From Aphrophora alni (taxonomy: Eukaryota > Arthropoda > Insecta > Hemiptera > Aphrophoridae): DNA of 64,000 bases. The notes beneath the pieces are model-generated. The model was not told the DNA's origin and searched no databases. It saw nothing but the letters and a program-made list of their open reading frames with translations. A program made the position numbers and the translations under genes. The DNA lies in the NCBI GenBank assembly GCA_963513935.1, contig OY740765.1, positions 73,577,718-73,641,717 of the forward strand. The letters run 5' to 3'. Positions 33,041-46,510 of the stretch are shown piece by piece (position 1 is the stretch's first letter; each line of letters opens with the position of its first letter).

Positions 33041-36000
33041 GTTAGTTAGTCAGATGATCATTTGAAACAAACTTTGATAATAGGAGCATCTAAATTTAAT
33101 TCAATTTGAATTGTAATTAATTGTCAGTTAACAAAAACAATTGCACACTTCACACACATACGTGAGAAAAACAATCAATAACCAAGAAATGGATATAACA
33201 ACCTCCAAAAATTAAGTTTGTCATAAATATGTGTATCCTAAGATTGTGTCTGAATTTATTTTTTAGTTTTACAAATAAATAAACAATTTGTTTTCTTTGG
33301 AAATGTGTGTTTCATTTCATTTTTAAATATATAAATTTCTTTTAGTTCCCTTATTGGTATACTTTATGGTACCGGTAGTAAAAAAACCCTACAACATTTT
33401 TTAAGTAAGCCTACTCAGTACTCAACTCCAATTTTTACAAATTTAATTTTTAAGTTTACTAGAATTAAAACCACTAAAAACAGAAGAATTTATTAAATTT
33501 TAATTAGAATATATGAATAGAAAGCCATAAAACGCTGTTTTGAAATGTTAATTTTTCATAATGAAATATCCCCGGCGGACTCCCGGTTGCCTGCGTTCCT
33601 ACTTAGATTTTTCAGTTTGCCCTTATAGATTATAAGTTTGGGAGACCCCTGGTGTAAACCGTAGGATGTCTATTATCACAGTAACGTTTGAGATGAGAAA
33701 ATTCTTTTATATCTGATGTATTTTTGTTGTTGCTAAACTTGTCTGTTTTTTGATTGTTTTAATTCATCTAAACTCTTTTTCATCCAATATTTCTCTTAAA
33801 TTAATATAACTACCTATGAAACCAATACTTCTTTGCAAGTTTAACTTAAAATTTTAATAGTAACTGCGCACTTCTTAATCATATAGAATTCACTACTAAG
33901 TACTAACTGAAATTATGTAAATTAGTTAATGTATTTTGTCAGGATTCATCAAAATATTCGGTATTGCCTCTGTATAGCTTTGACAGCTTTAGGTTCTTAT
34001 ATGACGATTCTTCTTGATACACTCTTAACTGTTTTAGTTATGGCCTGAGTTTTGTTGATCGAGATGGTCAATTCTACATGAATTTTAAAACATTTGGTGC
34101 TACTTTCATAGTGTGAGTTTGAGATGTTTATTCTTTATTTTAGGAAGGTCAGGTTGCGACGATCTGTTTGTCTCGAGGTCAGGATAATTACCCGCATGCG
34201 AATCTTAGCTCTAATACCCAGCCCTTTCTTAAAGCAAACAAAAGATCTAACGCAATAAATTGCCGTAATACACCCCTTGATCCGTGATGTATACAACAAA
34301 ATCTTACAAGTAAGGATTTTAATGAATTTTTAATGATTTGAATTTTGCCTACGCTTAATGTGAGCCGATTTATGACTCTCTCTTGAGTCGTGCCATTTGA
34401 AGAACTATGATCCCTAAATTTAGTTTAGGTTTTTATCTGACTTACAAATTAACATAAATTTAGAATAACAAAAAGTAGATCAGGAAAGTATGCAAAATAA
34501 CATAATCAGTGGTTTTAGGATTAATTTGTCAAAATTTATCTCATCAATTCTATATTATTACATTTACAGACAAATGATTGAAGATTGGTTTATGCACACA
34601 ATATATCAATTTGACATGACATTTGATTATTCTATGAATTTATATATACTGGAATTACCTTTATCCTTAACAATGATAATGACTCTAAATAACCCAATGA
34701 GAAATAAGTATTTCTGAAGTTGATGGTTTACGTTTCTGAAGTTGATGATTTACGTTTCTTTAAAACAAATGGGAACTTGTGAATTTAAAATTGTCATTGA
34801 TTCTATATTGTTTAATTTCGATATTTCGGTACATTACAAAAGTGATGATCGAATTCTCCTTCTTTTATTCTGGATCCCTCCAATTTGCAAGATCCGCGGT
34901 TTCTTAGGAGGCTTAGGTTCGTTCTACTGTTGGCTTGAAATCCAGAGACCGGCTGATGAATGTTTATAATTGATCCTATCTTCAATAGTGCAGTTGCTGA
35001 TGTTCAAGTGTTCTTTCTTGATTTTGGTGATTAATTAAAGTTGTTCGTTGTGTCTACTAATGTTCCCAAATTATACCAATTTGTAGACTTTGCTGAATTT
35101 ACATTTATTAGGCATTTAGTTTTTTATTTGTTCGTAGAAAATTTTAAACTATTCACATCTAAGAATTTTAAGACTAATGTGAATAAAATATTAGAATGAT
35201 TTTAAAACTAATACATTTAAGTAATTAGAGTGATGCTGATGGTAATAACAAGATAATCAGAATGAATCTCTAAGCTCTGGGAACGTCATTTTATAGTTTC
35301 ATCATCCCCACTTTCCAACCACGCACTATGACCAAATGTAGACTCTTTTTTGAGTTTGGTAATTTGCTCATATCTCCTGTAGCTTTTAAGATAGAATTTT
35401 TCTTCTATTTTTCTCATGATTCCCTATGGATTACATTGAATTTATCTTTAAACTTTTTAATTACATGACTATTGTTTTTTCTCAATATCAATATTGTTTT
35501 TTCAGTATTGTTGGTCAAACTGCTTTTTGGGGGTAATGATGTACTAGGTAACGGTACTGCCCACCTGAATTATGCTTGCTTGTATTTTTTTACAATTTTG
35601 CATGGTTTTTCATTGAAGTCTCATAACTCCTGTTCCCGACGAGATTTCTAGATTCACTAAGAATGTCACTAATTATTTAATTTACTTATTTTTTAAAGTT
35701 ATTTTCTCTAATTGGTTTGTACCAATGCTTTAGTGACATTCTTGGCTAGAATAAATAATTATTATTTATTAACTTTAATAACTGATATAAAATTTAAATT
35801 TTGGTTATGACCTTCTATGGTCAATAACTTATTAATTATTGATTTTAAGGAATAATTTATTTTACATGATTGCATCGTAAGAACGGGACATAGGTTTATA
35901 AAAAATAAAAAAAACACATTTTTTAAGAAAATAAGTTTTCATTGTCTTAGGACGCAAGTAATATTTCTATATTATAAGAGTCTGCTCTTTTGATTTGTAA

Positions 36001-36829
36001 TGGTTTTAGGGTGACCTACTTTCACTGCTTTGTTTCTGCTAAGTAACCCTTTCTATTTTGGTACTTGTAACCTTGGCATTTCTTACAAGTTACCTTGATA
36101 TGGGCCAAGCCTTTCTGGTCCGTCTCAAGGTTGCATGTGGAAGAATAGTTTTTTAATATTTTATATTTTTTAAATACTTTGAAAAAATATACTATCGACT
36201 TTGAATGAAATAATTATAACAATAACTGTATACAACACTTGGAAAAGCATATGGACTATGCAGAGTTTCTTTTTGCTGAGGGTTGATTGTTTTGGTTGGA
36301 TATGGGTTGGCGGATCTGGTGGATCTGCTTTGATTATGTGTTCCCGGGCCGTCAGATCGTGTGGTAAATTAATAAGTGAACACTGAGCGAATCTCAACTA
36401 AAGCTAGCCATTTTTGACGAGATCTAAATCTAAACTAAATTACTTAAAACAACATCAATTTAGACTAAAACTAAATATTAATATCAATTACATTGTATTG
36501 GCACAAGATGTCGGACTAACACAAAAGGTCCAACATGGCCGTGTGTTAGTTTAACTAATAATAACGGTTCCAAAAACCCGATGCACCCAGATATAAACAC
36601 TACGACCGTACCGGCCCTATTCCTGTGGGTTTAGCAAGACATACTATTATATTAGGGCACTACTAAAAAACAAGCGACGATTGCTGCTCGAGCGTTGTCA
36701 CAGACGTCTTCACTGCACGACTCTTAGTTATCTAGTCAGTCGTGCGCATACCGGATAGGAGGGGAGGGGGAGGCCAATGGTGGCTAAATCACCACAACTA
36801 ACTAAAATAGACACTGTACTGATATTTTA
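33041..36829. other. Non-coding; no gene recognised
   Basis: No frame shows a domain. A 22-bp direct doubling (TTTCTGAAGTTGATGGTTTA, then TTTCTGAAGTTGATGATTTA) is at 34710-34753. A GC-richer, non-coding-looking stretch is at 36290-36770. The open frames at 34490-34969 are not family-like. Confidence 0.45.
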
Positions 36830-38250
36830 TAGTTTTGGATTACACATTCTTACTGCTAACACCATTCCATTTCCTAGAATTGTAGTAGTCAGTCAAGAAC
36901 TAACAGCAGAACTAACATGTGCAGTGTACCATGTAGTATCCAGGTGATATTTTTTATTTAAGTTTACACAGCCTTACGATTCTTAGAATTGTAATGGTCA
37001 GAAAAAACCAGATCTAACATATATGCAGTGTCCCATGAAGTATCCAGCACATGTTTTTTAGTTTGGATTACATACTTTTACAGCTAACAGCATTCCGATT
37101 CCTAAAACTGTAGTGGTCAGAAGAGGAACAGAATAACATAATAACATGTGCAGTGAACCATGAAGTATCCACCAAATGGTTTTTAATTTGGATTACACAC
37201 CCTTCTTTCTAACAGTATTCAGATTCCTAGAATTTTAGTGGTTAGAAGCTGAACAGATCTAACATGCACAGTGTGTCATGTAGTATCTAGCAAATCAAAT
37301 GTTTTTTAGTTTGAATTACACATCCTTCCTGATAATAGCACTCCAATTTCTGGAATTCTAATGGTTTAAAGAAGTGAAGATCTAACATGTGTAATGTCCA
37401 GCAAATATTTTTTAGTTTGGATGACTCGTGCCTCCTGCAATTAGCACTCCGATTCCTAGAATTTTACTAGTCAGAAATTGCAAAGATGTAACATGCTCAG
37501 CGATTATGATGTAGTATCCTGCGATGTTTTAAATTTGGATTACATATCCTTCTTCTTAACAGCACTCGGATTCCTAGAATTCTAGTGGTCAGAAGTGGTG
37601 CAGATCTAATATGCACAGTGTCCTAAGCATTTTTTCTAGTTTGGATTACACATTTTCCCTACTAATAGCACTCTTGATTTCTAGAATGGTAATAGTCATA
37701 AGAGGCACAGAGCTGACATGCAAAGTGTACCATGTTGTATTCAGTGGAAATTCTCTAGTTTGGAATACATATGCTTCCCTCTAGCTAAACCTGGATTTTC
37801 AGAATCGTACAGTACTCAGAAGAGGAGGTATTAACATATGCACTGTACCATGTAGTATCCAAAGGATGTATTTTAGTTTGGAATATACACACTTCTTGTC
37901 AGGAAATGGTGAAGATATAATATGTACAGCGATTACCATGTAGTATCAAGCAGATGTTTTAAGTTTGGATTACACATGTTTCTTCCTAACAGCACTCCAA
38001 TTCTTTAAATTTTAGTGGGTAGAAGATGTTTTCTAGTTTGCATTACACATTTTGTTCCAAACAGCAATTGGATTCTTAAGATTGTAGTGGTCATGAGAAG
38101 TTCAGACCTAACATGCACCGTGTACCATGTAATATCCAGCGTATGTTTTCTAGTATGGAATACACATGCTTCTTACTAACAGCATTCAGATTCCTAGAAC
38201 TTAGTGGTCAGAATAGGTGCAACATATCATGTAGTATCCCTACTTTTCAC
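36830..38250 (+). repeat. Degenerate satellite, about 115-bp monomer x 13
   Basis: The core GATTCCTAGAATTNTAGTGG recurs near 36871, 36979, 37098, 37221, 37347, 37450, 37568, 37675, 37793, 37998, 38069 and 38188, with one further unit near 37900 that has lost the core. Between cores are AGATCTAACATG, GCAGTGTACCATGTAGTATC, and TTTTTAGTTTGGATTACACA. Spacing is mostly 104-124 bp. The units are diverged by substitutions and small indels, so the array is old. No coding capacity. Confidence 0.9.
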
Positions 38251-40180
38251 TTCCTTTCTTTGTGTTATATAATTAACATCTCTTCTGAGGTATTAGCTGT
38301 TTACCAGAAGCTAATTATTTCTTTTGTAGGATTCATGGCAGTTGTTCAGTTAGCATATGTTCTGGACCGTGTAGTTTAGTATATGACTGTTTAAGAATTG
38401 TAGCTATGATTAAATTCATGAATTACATTTTTATATTTATCAAGATTTATATTAATTTAATTAGTATCATGTTTTGTTATAATCTTAGAATTGGAATGTA
38501 GGCGATAAGGGTACTTGCATGCACCATGTGGACCAATGGAGGATATTATAAATTAACACAAAGAGATTAACATTTCTAAAAGTAATTGAAATTCAATTAA
38601 TTTATTGTTCCTATGATAGTTTATATTTCTGCAAGAATGTACATAATTGTTCGTGTATGTTCTTCTGCCATTCCTATAGCATTGTCTAATTTGAGCATTT
38701 CTGTGATTTGTTGACACCATGCTACTATGTTATTGGCTAGTTTTAACAGTTTGCTGTTTCAATTAAGTTTAACCATGTTTACCCAGTCTGCCGTTATTGG
38801 GTAAAACTTTAAGGAAACAGAGAACTATGAAAACTAACCATTGATATAAGCAGTGTGACCAAAGGATAGAACCTATTGGTAGAGGAGAAGGGAGGTTATA
38901 CAAGTTATATATGCCTATTTATTTGAGGGACGAAGCAGTATGTAAATAGCTTTAAAAATGAAGTTCATACAAAATACATGAGCAGAAGATAAGATGATGT
39001 TAGGAACGTTAGAAGAATGTACTCAAATTAATTTGTTTCTACATTTCCAAACTTCAGCCCACCCTAAATGGATTTTACTTTACTAAACCTGGTTCAAATT
39101 GTAGAATTCATAACAATAAATTTGAAGATTTGTATGTTTACTAAATTTCACATTTGTGTAGTAGTCTATAATGTTTTTGCTTGGGAAATAAATTTGTTTC
39201 TTCGATTTTGGTTTATTGACTTCAAAATTAATAAATAATATTTGTATAAATTAAATGTGTTTTTTCAACTGTTTTTTTTATTCAATACATTTAAATTGTT
39301 GAACAAAAATCTGTTAAATTGTGTAGGTCTACAATAACAAACGATGTCATATCAATTTTTGACTTTTAAAATTTCTTTGAAGAAGATAATAACACTTGAG
39401 ATTAAGAAATCTACTTTGACAAAACATAGAGTATAATATTTTTATGATCACATGAGGCATTCGGGTGTATTAAAACATAATATGAAATAAATGTAGCTTT
39501 AGCAAGACATGTTTAAGAAAAATATTAGCTTTGCGCATAGGTCTACTATATGTTTTCTGTAATTGGTGTTTCTTCTGATTGTTTTAGATGTATACAAATG
39601 GACATTTCATGTATAATGCAAGTAAGTTTTTAAACTGTTTTTTTCCCTCTCTCTCTTTTCTTTTTACTTTTTGCATATTGCATGTTAGTTATGATCTTCA
39701 TGTGAATGCTCCTATGCAATTATATAAAGCATTTATTGTTTTGAGGAGTTTCTTTAACTTATTGAGTCTATAAGTCAGTTTTTTTTTAATTCCCCCCCCC
39801 TTTCGGACTTATAATGTTCTCCCAGTCAGACTGTTATGGTAAACACTGATAAATTATCAAAGTTCGAAAATTAATCACAAGAGTGTGTGAGATGACTGAG
39901 ATTCTGTTCAGTTCTTGTTTGTATCCTTTTCATGAGATGATGTTACTAGAAGTATTGGTGTTTGTACACGTTGTGCCTTTTTCAAACATCAAATAGTCTC
40001 TTTACTTATTTTTTTTGTTATATAGACAAAGATGTTTCATACATGTCAAACATTCACAAGGTATGGCTATAGAATAACAGGACTGATATAAAAAAATAAA
40101 TAGTTTATTTAACAAATTACACAATGGATCCATAAGGGTCAAAACTGTGTGGGCCTTTTGATCCCCCTCCAAAAATATAT
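38251..40180. other. Non-coding, AT-rich
   Basis: No gene recognised. A C9 run is at 39793-39801. Confidence 0.45.
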
Positions 40181-40190
40181 AAGGGAAATG

Positions 40191-40584
40191 TTATCTCTTT
40201 TTACAAACTCTCCACCCAATTCCTATACTACCCATTACATGTGAATCTTCCAAGCAATGCTGGGTCGTCTTCAGTTCTGATAGCTCCTTCATCAGCTTCA
40301 TTGTTTTAGTCTCCACTGCATATACTGCATATTCACTGTACACTGCATATACAGACTCAAAACACATTTCTTTTAATGCAGACTTGATTTTTGAAATCAA
40401 AACAGTCACACGAGTCTAGGTCAGATGAGTACAGTGGATATTCCCATATGGAGATTCTATACTTCACCAAAAATGTCTTGACAGACAGCATGTTGTGTAT
40501 TGGTACCATTATCATTGGCGTTCTTATAGTAGATCTGATTATTAGTTTGACTTTCATACACCCAATCAATGTGAACAACGACAT
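40191..40584 (-). pseudogene. mariner transposase, carboxyl relic
   Basis: On the minus strand, MLSVKTFLVKYRISIWEYPL is followed by YSSDLDSCDCFDF (about 40392-40430), which corresponds to the conserved mariner motif around the third catalytic aspartate. IKSALKEMCFESVYAV follows in another frame (40191-40409) with a carboxyl end like mariner (HCLEDSH). A local tandem expansion of TACTGCATA words (about 40316-40350) has inserted extra Tyr-Ala-Val codons. Only the last third of a mariner transposase is present; it is frameshifted. The right side is cut by the Gypsy-2 LTR at 40593. Confidence 0.72.
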
Positions 40585-40592
40585 ATATATAT

Positions 40593-40710
40593 TATAACAA
40601 ATCTTACTTTTTTAATTTTATTTATTCGCACGTTCTTCGTGCCAATGTTAACAAAATAAATAACTTTGAAACATGTAGGTTTTAACTCTCTCTTTAATTG
40701 TAAAATTAAA

Positions 40711-40741
<31 letters not shown>

Positions 40742-41709
40742 GATCGTTCAAATTTGATGCACTTAATAATTATACAATTAACATCTTATTCTAAGTACAT
40801 AGGTAAATACAAGTTATTTATTGTACAATGTCTGAATCTAAAATAAAGAAATAAGAGTGCAAACGAATTTTTTACTTTTAATTATTTTGATAAAATGCTC
40901 CAGCTAACATATTAATTAATTTAATTTACTTTCTCTTTGCGGGTTTGTTTAATTGAAATTGTCCATTAATTTGTATTTATCGACTCTGAAGTTCTATTAC
41001 AGCTCCAATGTTCCTGGTTCCTTGAACTTGGTTCCCGTGTAGACTGATGGATTGATTTGCCTTAATCTTTTCGACAAATCTTCTTTTCTTCATACACTTT
41101 TATTTTCACACACTTTTGTGACGACGATTACTTTTTAATTTATTCGATGATTATTCCTGTTCAAACACTTGTAGAACAACGCTATTACTCACACATTTTT
41201 ATGACGACGACTCTTTTTTAACTTATAAACGACGATTATCTTTTAACTATACTTCGAAGATTATTATTAAATACTTGTACAAAACGACGCAGTTACTATT
41301 TAATTTCGACGGTTGGTTTCGGCTAAATCTTTCACAACATTTTTTCTTTTTGCTACTAAGAGAAACACTTTCTCCGGAACACCCTTCTTCAATAAGTTAA
41401 CAACCAAAAAGACCCTTTGCGCTTCTATTCTACCCTTATTTATAATTTTTATTTTCAAACTGCTTTATTCCGATCCTCTGCCTTCATTGGCTTATTTTAA
41501 ATCTTTTACGTTACTTTAGAATGTAGCGATTCCTTTCATTGGTCCTTTTCAAATAATTTCGGTTGAAGGCATTGAACTTTTGAATGCTTTGACTCCTTGG
41601 GGTCCGTGACTGACGTTAGGATCGGTTTTCTAGCTGTCAACCCTTTCAACTCTTCACAATTTATGGCCTGCCGAGCACTGACCTTTTGGGAGCCCTCTAT
41701 TTTGTTACA
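40593..41709 (-). repeat. Gypsy-2 3' LTR (left side)
   Basis: The right border is clear: GTTACA at 41709, beyond which lies a purine-rich (minus strand) tract typical of a polypurine primer. The left border is taken as TATAAC at 40593, the likely mutated partner of GTTACA. Its last 269 bases (41441-41709) match 44732-45000 with five differences. It contains an A27 run (40714-40740). Confidence 0.72.
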
Positions 41710-42202
41710 TAAGTCCCCAAAACTTTAAAATTTTCAATTTAATTAAATTTTAAAAACTTGATACACCCTTAATTTTCTTTTACAAAGAATTTGTTAATAT
41801 TCTTAACTAATTTACACATTTTTGTTTTAAATTTATTCATGTAATCATATTAATTAACTTTACATTTTATTTCCTTGCAACACACTTCAATATTTACTAA
41901 CTACCTTTAAAAACCACATAAAGTCCATTCTATTCTTTGTTCATAACATCATAAACCTTATTGTACCCCTTAACTTAAGTTTTACAACCTTGTCCCTTTT
42001 CTAACCCTCTGTCAGTAGCTCCAGAATAGACCCACTATTTGACATTTACAAACAACATGGTCAACCTAACAATGCATTTATTTTTACAATGAGTAGCCTA
42101 CCCTTATACAAACATTTCTATTTATACATTTTATTTAAAAATATCACTAATTTGGTTTAATGTATTTATTTTGAAATTTTTAAGCTTTATTATTATTTAT
42201 TT

Positions 42203-44720
42203 TTAAGTGTTATATCTTTTAATTACCCTACAATTAAATATTTCATTAATTTTGTTTCTATCCCCAATCTTGCTTACCTTGTACGTGATTTTACCGTATT
42301 TTTCAATAACTTCATACGGCCCTTCGTACAATTCGCAGAATTTATGATATCTTTTATCTATTGTACTGGATGGAACACAAGCCCTTATCAAAACTTTATC
42401 ACCTATTCCATATTCTGTGGGAGGATGTAGTTTATTATACTTTTCCGCGTATTTTTCTCTCTTGTCCTTTATTCTTAAAACATAATCTTCCTGTTTTGTT
42501 ATTGGCTCTGGGCTATTTCCTGGGTTTATCAAGTATTTAGCCCAAATTCTTTCGGGACGTCTGCCAAATTGTGCCTCCACAGGTGTTGTTTCTATTGTGT
42601 CGTGAAATGATTCATTTATGCAGGTTTCAATGATATCCAGCACCTTTCCCCAATCCTGATGTCTGTTGGGTACTAATATCCTAAAAAATTGCCCTAACTA
42701 CCTCATAACTCTCTCTGCTAAATTACTCTGAGGGTTTCTGATTGCTATTGTTTTATGTCTTATTCCTAGTTCCTGTAATCCCTGTCCCCACTTTTTCGAG
42801 GTGAACTGCGTTCCGTTGTCCGATAATATGGCCTTTGGTAGTTGGACATCCTCTATTTTTTAATTTGATTTAGAGTAATTACGGTGGTGGTGTTTTTAAC
42901 TTTATATAATTTAACAAATTTAGAAAATGCATTGATCAGTACGAGTATGTATCTGGCTCCGTAAATTGTCTTGGGCAATGGTCCATAATAGTCCACACAA
43001 ACTAAGTGTCCCTTTCCCTTCGGAATTATTGCTTGTAATTCGGCATTCCTCTGTTTTATGTTATGTTTATTTACCTGACAAACATGACATTTTCTAATTA
43101 CATTTTTTATTATTCTCGCTGTTTTATCCCCCGTGAAGTCTTCTTTTATTAATTGGTAACATTTGTTTATCCCTAAATGGCTATAAATCTTGTGAACTTC
43201 CTTTGCTAATTTTGTTATGAATTTTTCTGGAATTACCAGTTTCCATTTCAATTTTTCCTTCCTAAAAAGTTTATTCCCGCATACTTTATAATATTCTTTC
43301 AACACGTCATCCCCCTTTTCAATTTCCTCCCTAATGCTCCTTAATTTTTCATCTTCCTTTTGTAAATTTTCTATTAATTGAATTTGTTTTCCTATCTCTG
43401 GACTAAAATTTCTGGCGAGTACTTGAATTCTGACTAATCGATCTGTGCTAGTTTCATGTGAACACTCTCCTTCTTCAGGATACCTACTGAGAATATCTGC
43501 TGCAATATTATCTTTACCTCTACAATGCTGAATACTAATATTGTACTCCTGGATTAAAAGTATCCAGCGTGTCATTCTGGTATTTAATAGTTTACATTGA
43601 TTAATAAATGTTATTGCTTTGTTATCGGTTATCACAGTCAATTTCCTTCCTAAAACATATCTCCTAAACCTCTTCAAACACAGAACCACACTATATAGCT
43701 CCTTTTCTGCGGTACTATAGTATTTTTCTGCTCCTTTAAAAGTTCGACTTGTAAACCCGATAACACCTATCTCATTATTTTCATTTAATTGGTATAATTG
43801 TCCACCTGATGCTATATCAGATGCGTCAGTCTGTAAATAAAAACCTTTATTGGAATCAGGATGTCTAAGAGTTATTGCATTCTCAAATTCTCTTTTTACT
43901 TCTTTAAAACAGTTATCAATCTCCGTAGTCCAATTGAATTTAACTCCTTTCTTTAGGAGACCCTGGAACGGTGCGTTTAACCAAGCTCACCCTTTCGAAA
44001 ATTTATAGTAGAAGTTTGTAAGACCTAAAAAACTTTTCAATTGTTTGGGTGTTTTAGGCCTTGGGAACACCTGTATGACCTTCATTTTACTTTCTATTGG
44101 TTTTATCCCTTCCGTTGTTATAGTAAATCCTAAATAATCAATTTCCTGTCTACAAAATACCGATTTGTCAAAATTAATGGTCATGTTAGCTTCTTTAAAA
44201 ATAGTTAATAATTTATCTAATTGTTCCAAATGTTTTTCCCAATTTTCTGCCATACATAGTCCATCATCTACATACATAATCAGATAATCTTTGATCTCAG
44301 GTGTAATATTGCATATAATCCTCTTGTAAGACTTGCTAAACTTGTACTTAGTCCGAAAGGAACGGTTTTATATCTATAGCATAAGCCTTTGTACAGGAAC
44401 GCGGTGTAATCTCTACAATCTCTGTGTAGTGGAATCTGCCAAAAACTACTGGTCAAGTCTATACTACTCATCCACTTGATCTTCCCACTGATTGTCAGTA
44501 GCTCTTGTATAGGTTGAACTCCTTCGTAATCTGGCGCAGTTCTTGCATTAATAACTCGCACATCTAAACAAATCCGTATGCTACCGTCCTTTTTACTCAC
44601 AGGCACAATCGGATTAATAAATGGACTATTCGCTCTTTCGATTATCCCATACTCAATCATTCTTTTAATCTCTTTGTCCACAGCATCCTGATATTTTGTA
44701 GCTATGGGCCAACTTCTCTG
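42203..44720 (-). pseudogene. Gypsy-2 pol: RT, RNase H, integrase
   Basis: Reverse transcriptase starts at about 44681 (RANSPFINPIVPVSKKDGSI; SSIDLTSSFWQIPL with the catalytic Asp; VPFGLSTSLA) and continues after a frameshift near 44290 with MYVDDGLCMAENW (44239-44277), the intact YVDD. After an in-frame TGA at 43987-43989, RNase H follows (LQTDASDIASGG, about 43809-43845; TDNKAITF; ADILSRYPEEG). Integrase shows a CHVCQ zinc ligand pair, VCVDYYGPLP (first Asp), LSDNGTQFTSKKWG (second Asp, about 42785-42826) and NPQSNLAERVMR (Glu, about 42707-42742); frames change near 42853 and after VMR. The GPYEVIEKYG motif ends the protein at 42203. Only a few lesions; probably recently dead. Confidence 0.9.
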
Positions 44721-44731
44721 ACAGTATGGCG

Positions 44732-44997
44732 TATAATTTTTATTTTCAAACTGCTTTATTCCGATCCTCTGCCTTCATTGGCTTATTTTAAATCTTTTAC
44801 GTTACTTTAGAATGTAGCGATTCCTTTCATTGGTCTTTTTCAAATAATTTCGGTTGAAGGCATTGAACTTTTGAATGCTTTGACTCCTTGGGGTCCATGA
44901 CTGGCGTTAGGATCGGTTTTCTAGCTGTCAATCCTTTCAACTCTTCACAATTTATGGCCTGCCGAGCACTGACCTTTTGGGAGCCCTCTATTTCGTT

Positions 44998-45000
<3 letters not shown>
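44732..45000 (-). repeat. Gypsy-2 truncated 5' LTR
   Basis: The 269-bp fragment matches 41441-41709 except at five positions and ends with GTTACA at 45000. The remaining LTR, primer-binding site, gag and protease have been deleted; the breakpoint at 44731/44732 has TATAA on the LTR side. Confidence 0.88.
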
Positions 45001-45031
<31 letters not shown>

Positions 45032-46500
45032 ATTATCATTGGTTTGAATTTGGACCCACTTATCTGTACTTCCTTTTGTCTTGGTGAACTGGCAAATCTT
45101 CTAATTCATGGAACATCGCTTTGTTTCTTAGTCATACAGAAAAAAAGATAAATCGTTCCAAGTTATTGAATGTCTTAAAAGTTAGGATAATTTTCAATGT
45201 TTTAAGAAATGTCAGCACAAATATTGATTAGAGTTTCCTTCTTTCTGAAGTCTCAACATCAACTTTGAGGCCAGTTTTTTCATGTTAAAATTTTTGTGTA
45301 TATTTTCTGTCGATCAATTTATCTGTTGATGTTAGCTAATTCAGAAATTATTGGAATGTTCAGCAGATGGTTTTTTAGGACAATTTCATTGACTTTTGAA
45401 TGTTTTCATTTTTGATGTGCGAGGATGACTTAGGGCACGGATAATCTATAATCATGTTCCTGCCATGGTCCATTTTTTAAAACCAATTGAAAATATGAGT
45501 GTGTGATACACACTTATCACTGTACACTTCTTAAACAAATGGTATGATTTTGTAGAGAATTTTCCAAGTAACAAAGAATTTCACATTGACACATTGTCCC
45601 TTATTGATGCTTAACATTATTCTGATGACGCTCGGCAGTACAGTCACTTCGAACAAAAGTTATTACCTAACTGTTGTTTGCACTTGTTTGGAAATTAAAC
45701 GGTTTGTTACAACTTCACCTCTTATAGTTAATTTGTTAAATATATTACTTATTTTAACATAATTTATAATGAAAATAATTTTATTGAATTTACTACCATT
45801 TGCTATTACAGGTATCCATATTATTTTTTCAGAGTAATGTTATTTTTTACTAAATTAATTTTGATAAAAGCAAATTATATATTTAGATCTGTAACATAGG
45901 CCTACCATTTATTTTGGATGTCACATTTAAACAATGAGACATTTAGTAAAACAGGAAAGAAGAAATACATGGTTCATACTAAGAATAAATCACTTTTCTA
46001 ACTATTTATTAAAAAAAAAAAACTTTAACCTTGCCCCCCCCCCCCCCCAATCACTTCTGACAATAAGATATTGTTTTTACTTTCTCACATACAGTAGTAA
46101 GTATGTAGAAAGTTATGTGATATGTCGAAAAATTTGTGGATATATCCAATTTAAGATCCCCTGAGCCCAAGAAAGTGATTTTTGGAAAAATGTCTGTGGT
46201 CTACAGCCGAAATGTATTGACCGATTTGAATCTCAGGACTTTTAATTTTTTTGAATAACTCAAAATTTGGAATTAACTGGGATAAACTTATTAAAAAAAA
46301 GATCTTCCCAAAATCAGCTCCAATGATTGTGATCAACTTTTGCTCAAGTGTAGCTTTTAAAGACCCAAGTAAAATGTATTGGTTACTATCTCTTCCATAA
46401 AACTGGTAAAAAACAAAACAAAAATTGGTCATGGGGCTGATATAAAATATGTAATTTCTTAAAATTGGCTCTACCAATTAATATAATTTAATGTTACAAC
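45001..46500. other. (TA)n, then non-coding DNA
   Basis: A (AT)n microsatellite is at 45001-45029 and a C14 run at 46036-46049. No gene recognised. Confidence 0.5.
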
Positions 46501-46510
46501 AGTCGGTACA

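Larger units (their letters stand above)
40593..45000 (-). mobile_element. Gypsy-2, 5'-deleted LTR retrotransposon
   Basis: A minus-strand Gypsy element carries a long 3' LTR, a nearly complete pol and a truncated 5' LTR joined directly to the reverse transcriptase. Gag and protease are absent. LTR divergence is 5 in 269 (1.9%), so insertion was recent. It sits in (TA)-rich DNA: ATATATATAT on the left (40583-40592) and (AT)n from 45001 on the right. It truncates the mariner relic. Confidence 0.82.

Noticed and set aside
36830..38250. CRISPR-like array
   Set aside because: The repeats are long, diverged and without unique spacers, and the DNA is eukaryotic; it is a degenerate satellite.
38113..38379. 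88-codon plus-strand frame
   Set aside because: It begins inside satellite monomers and has no conserved features.
41313..41519. Phe/Lys-rich frame
   Set aside because: It lies within the Gypsy-2 LTR and is a compositional by-product.
44827..45151. Frames over the right Gypsy-2 LTR
   Set aside because: They cover LTR and (TA)n sequence only.
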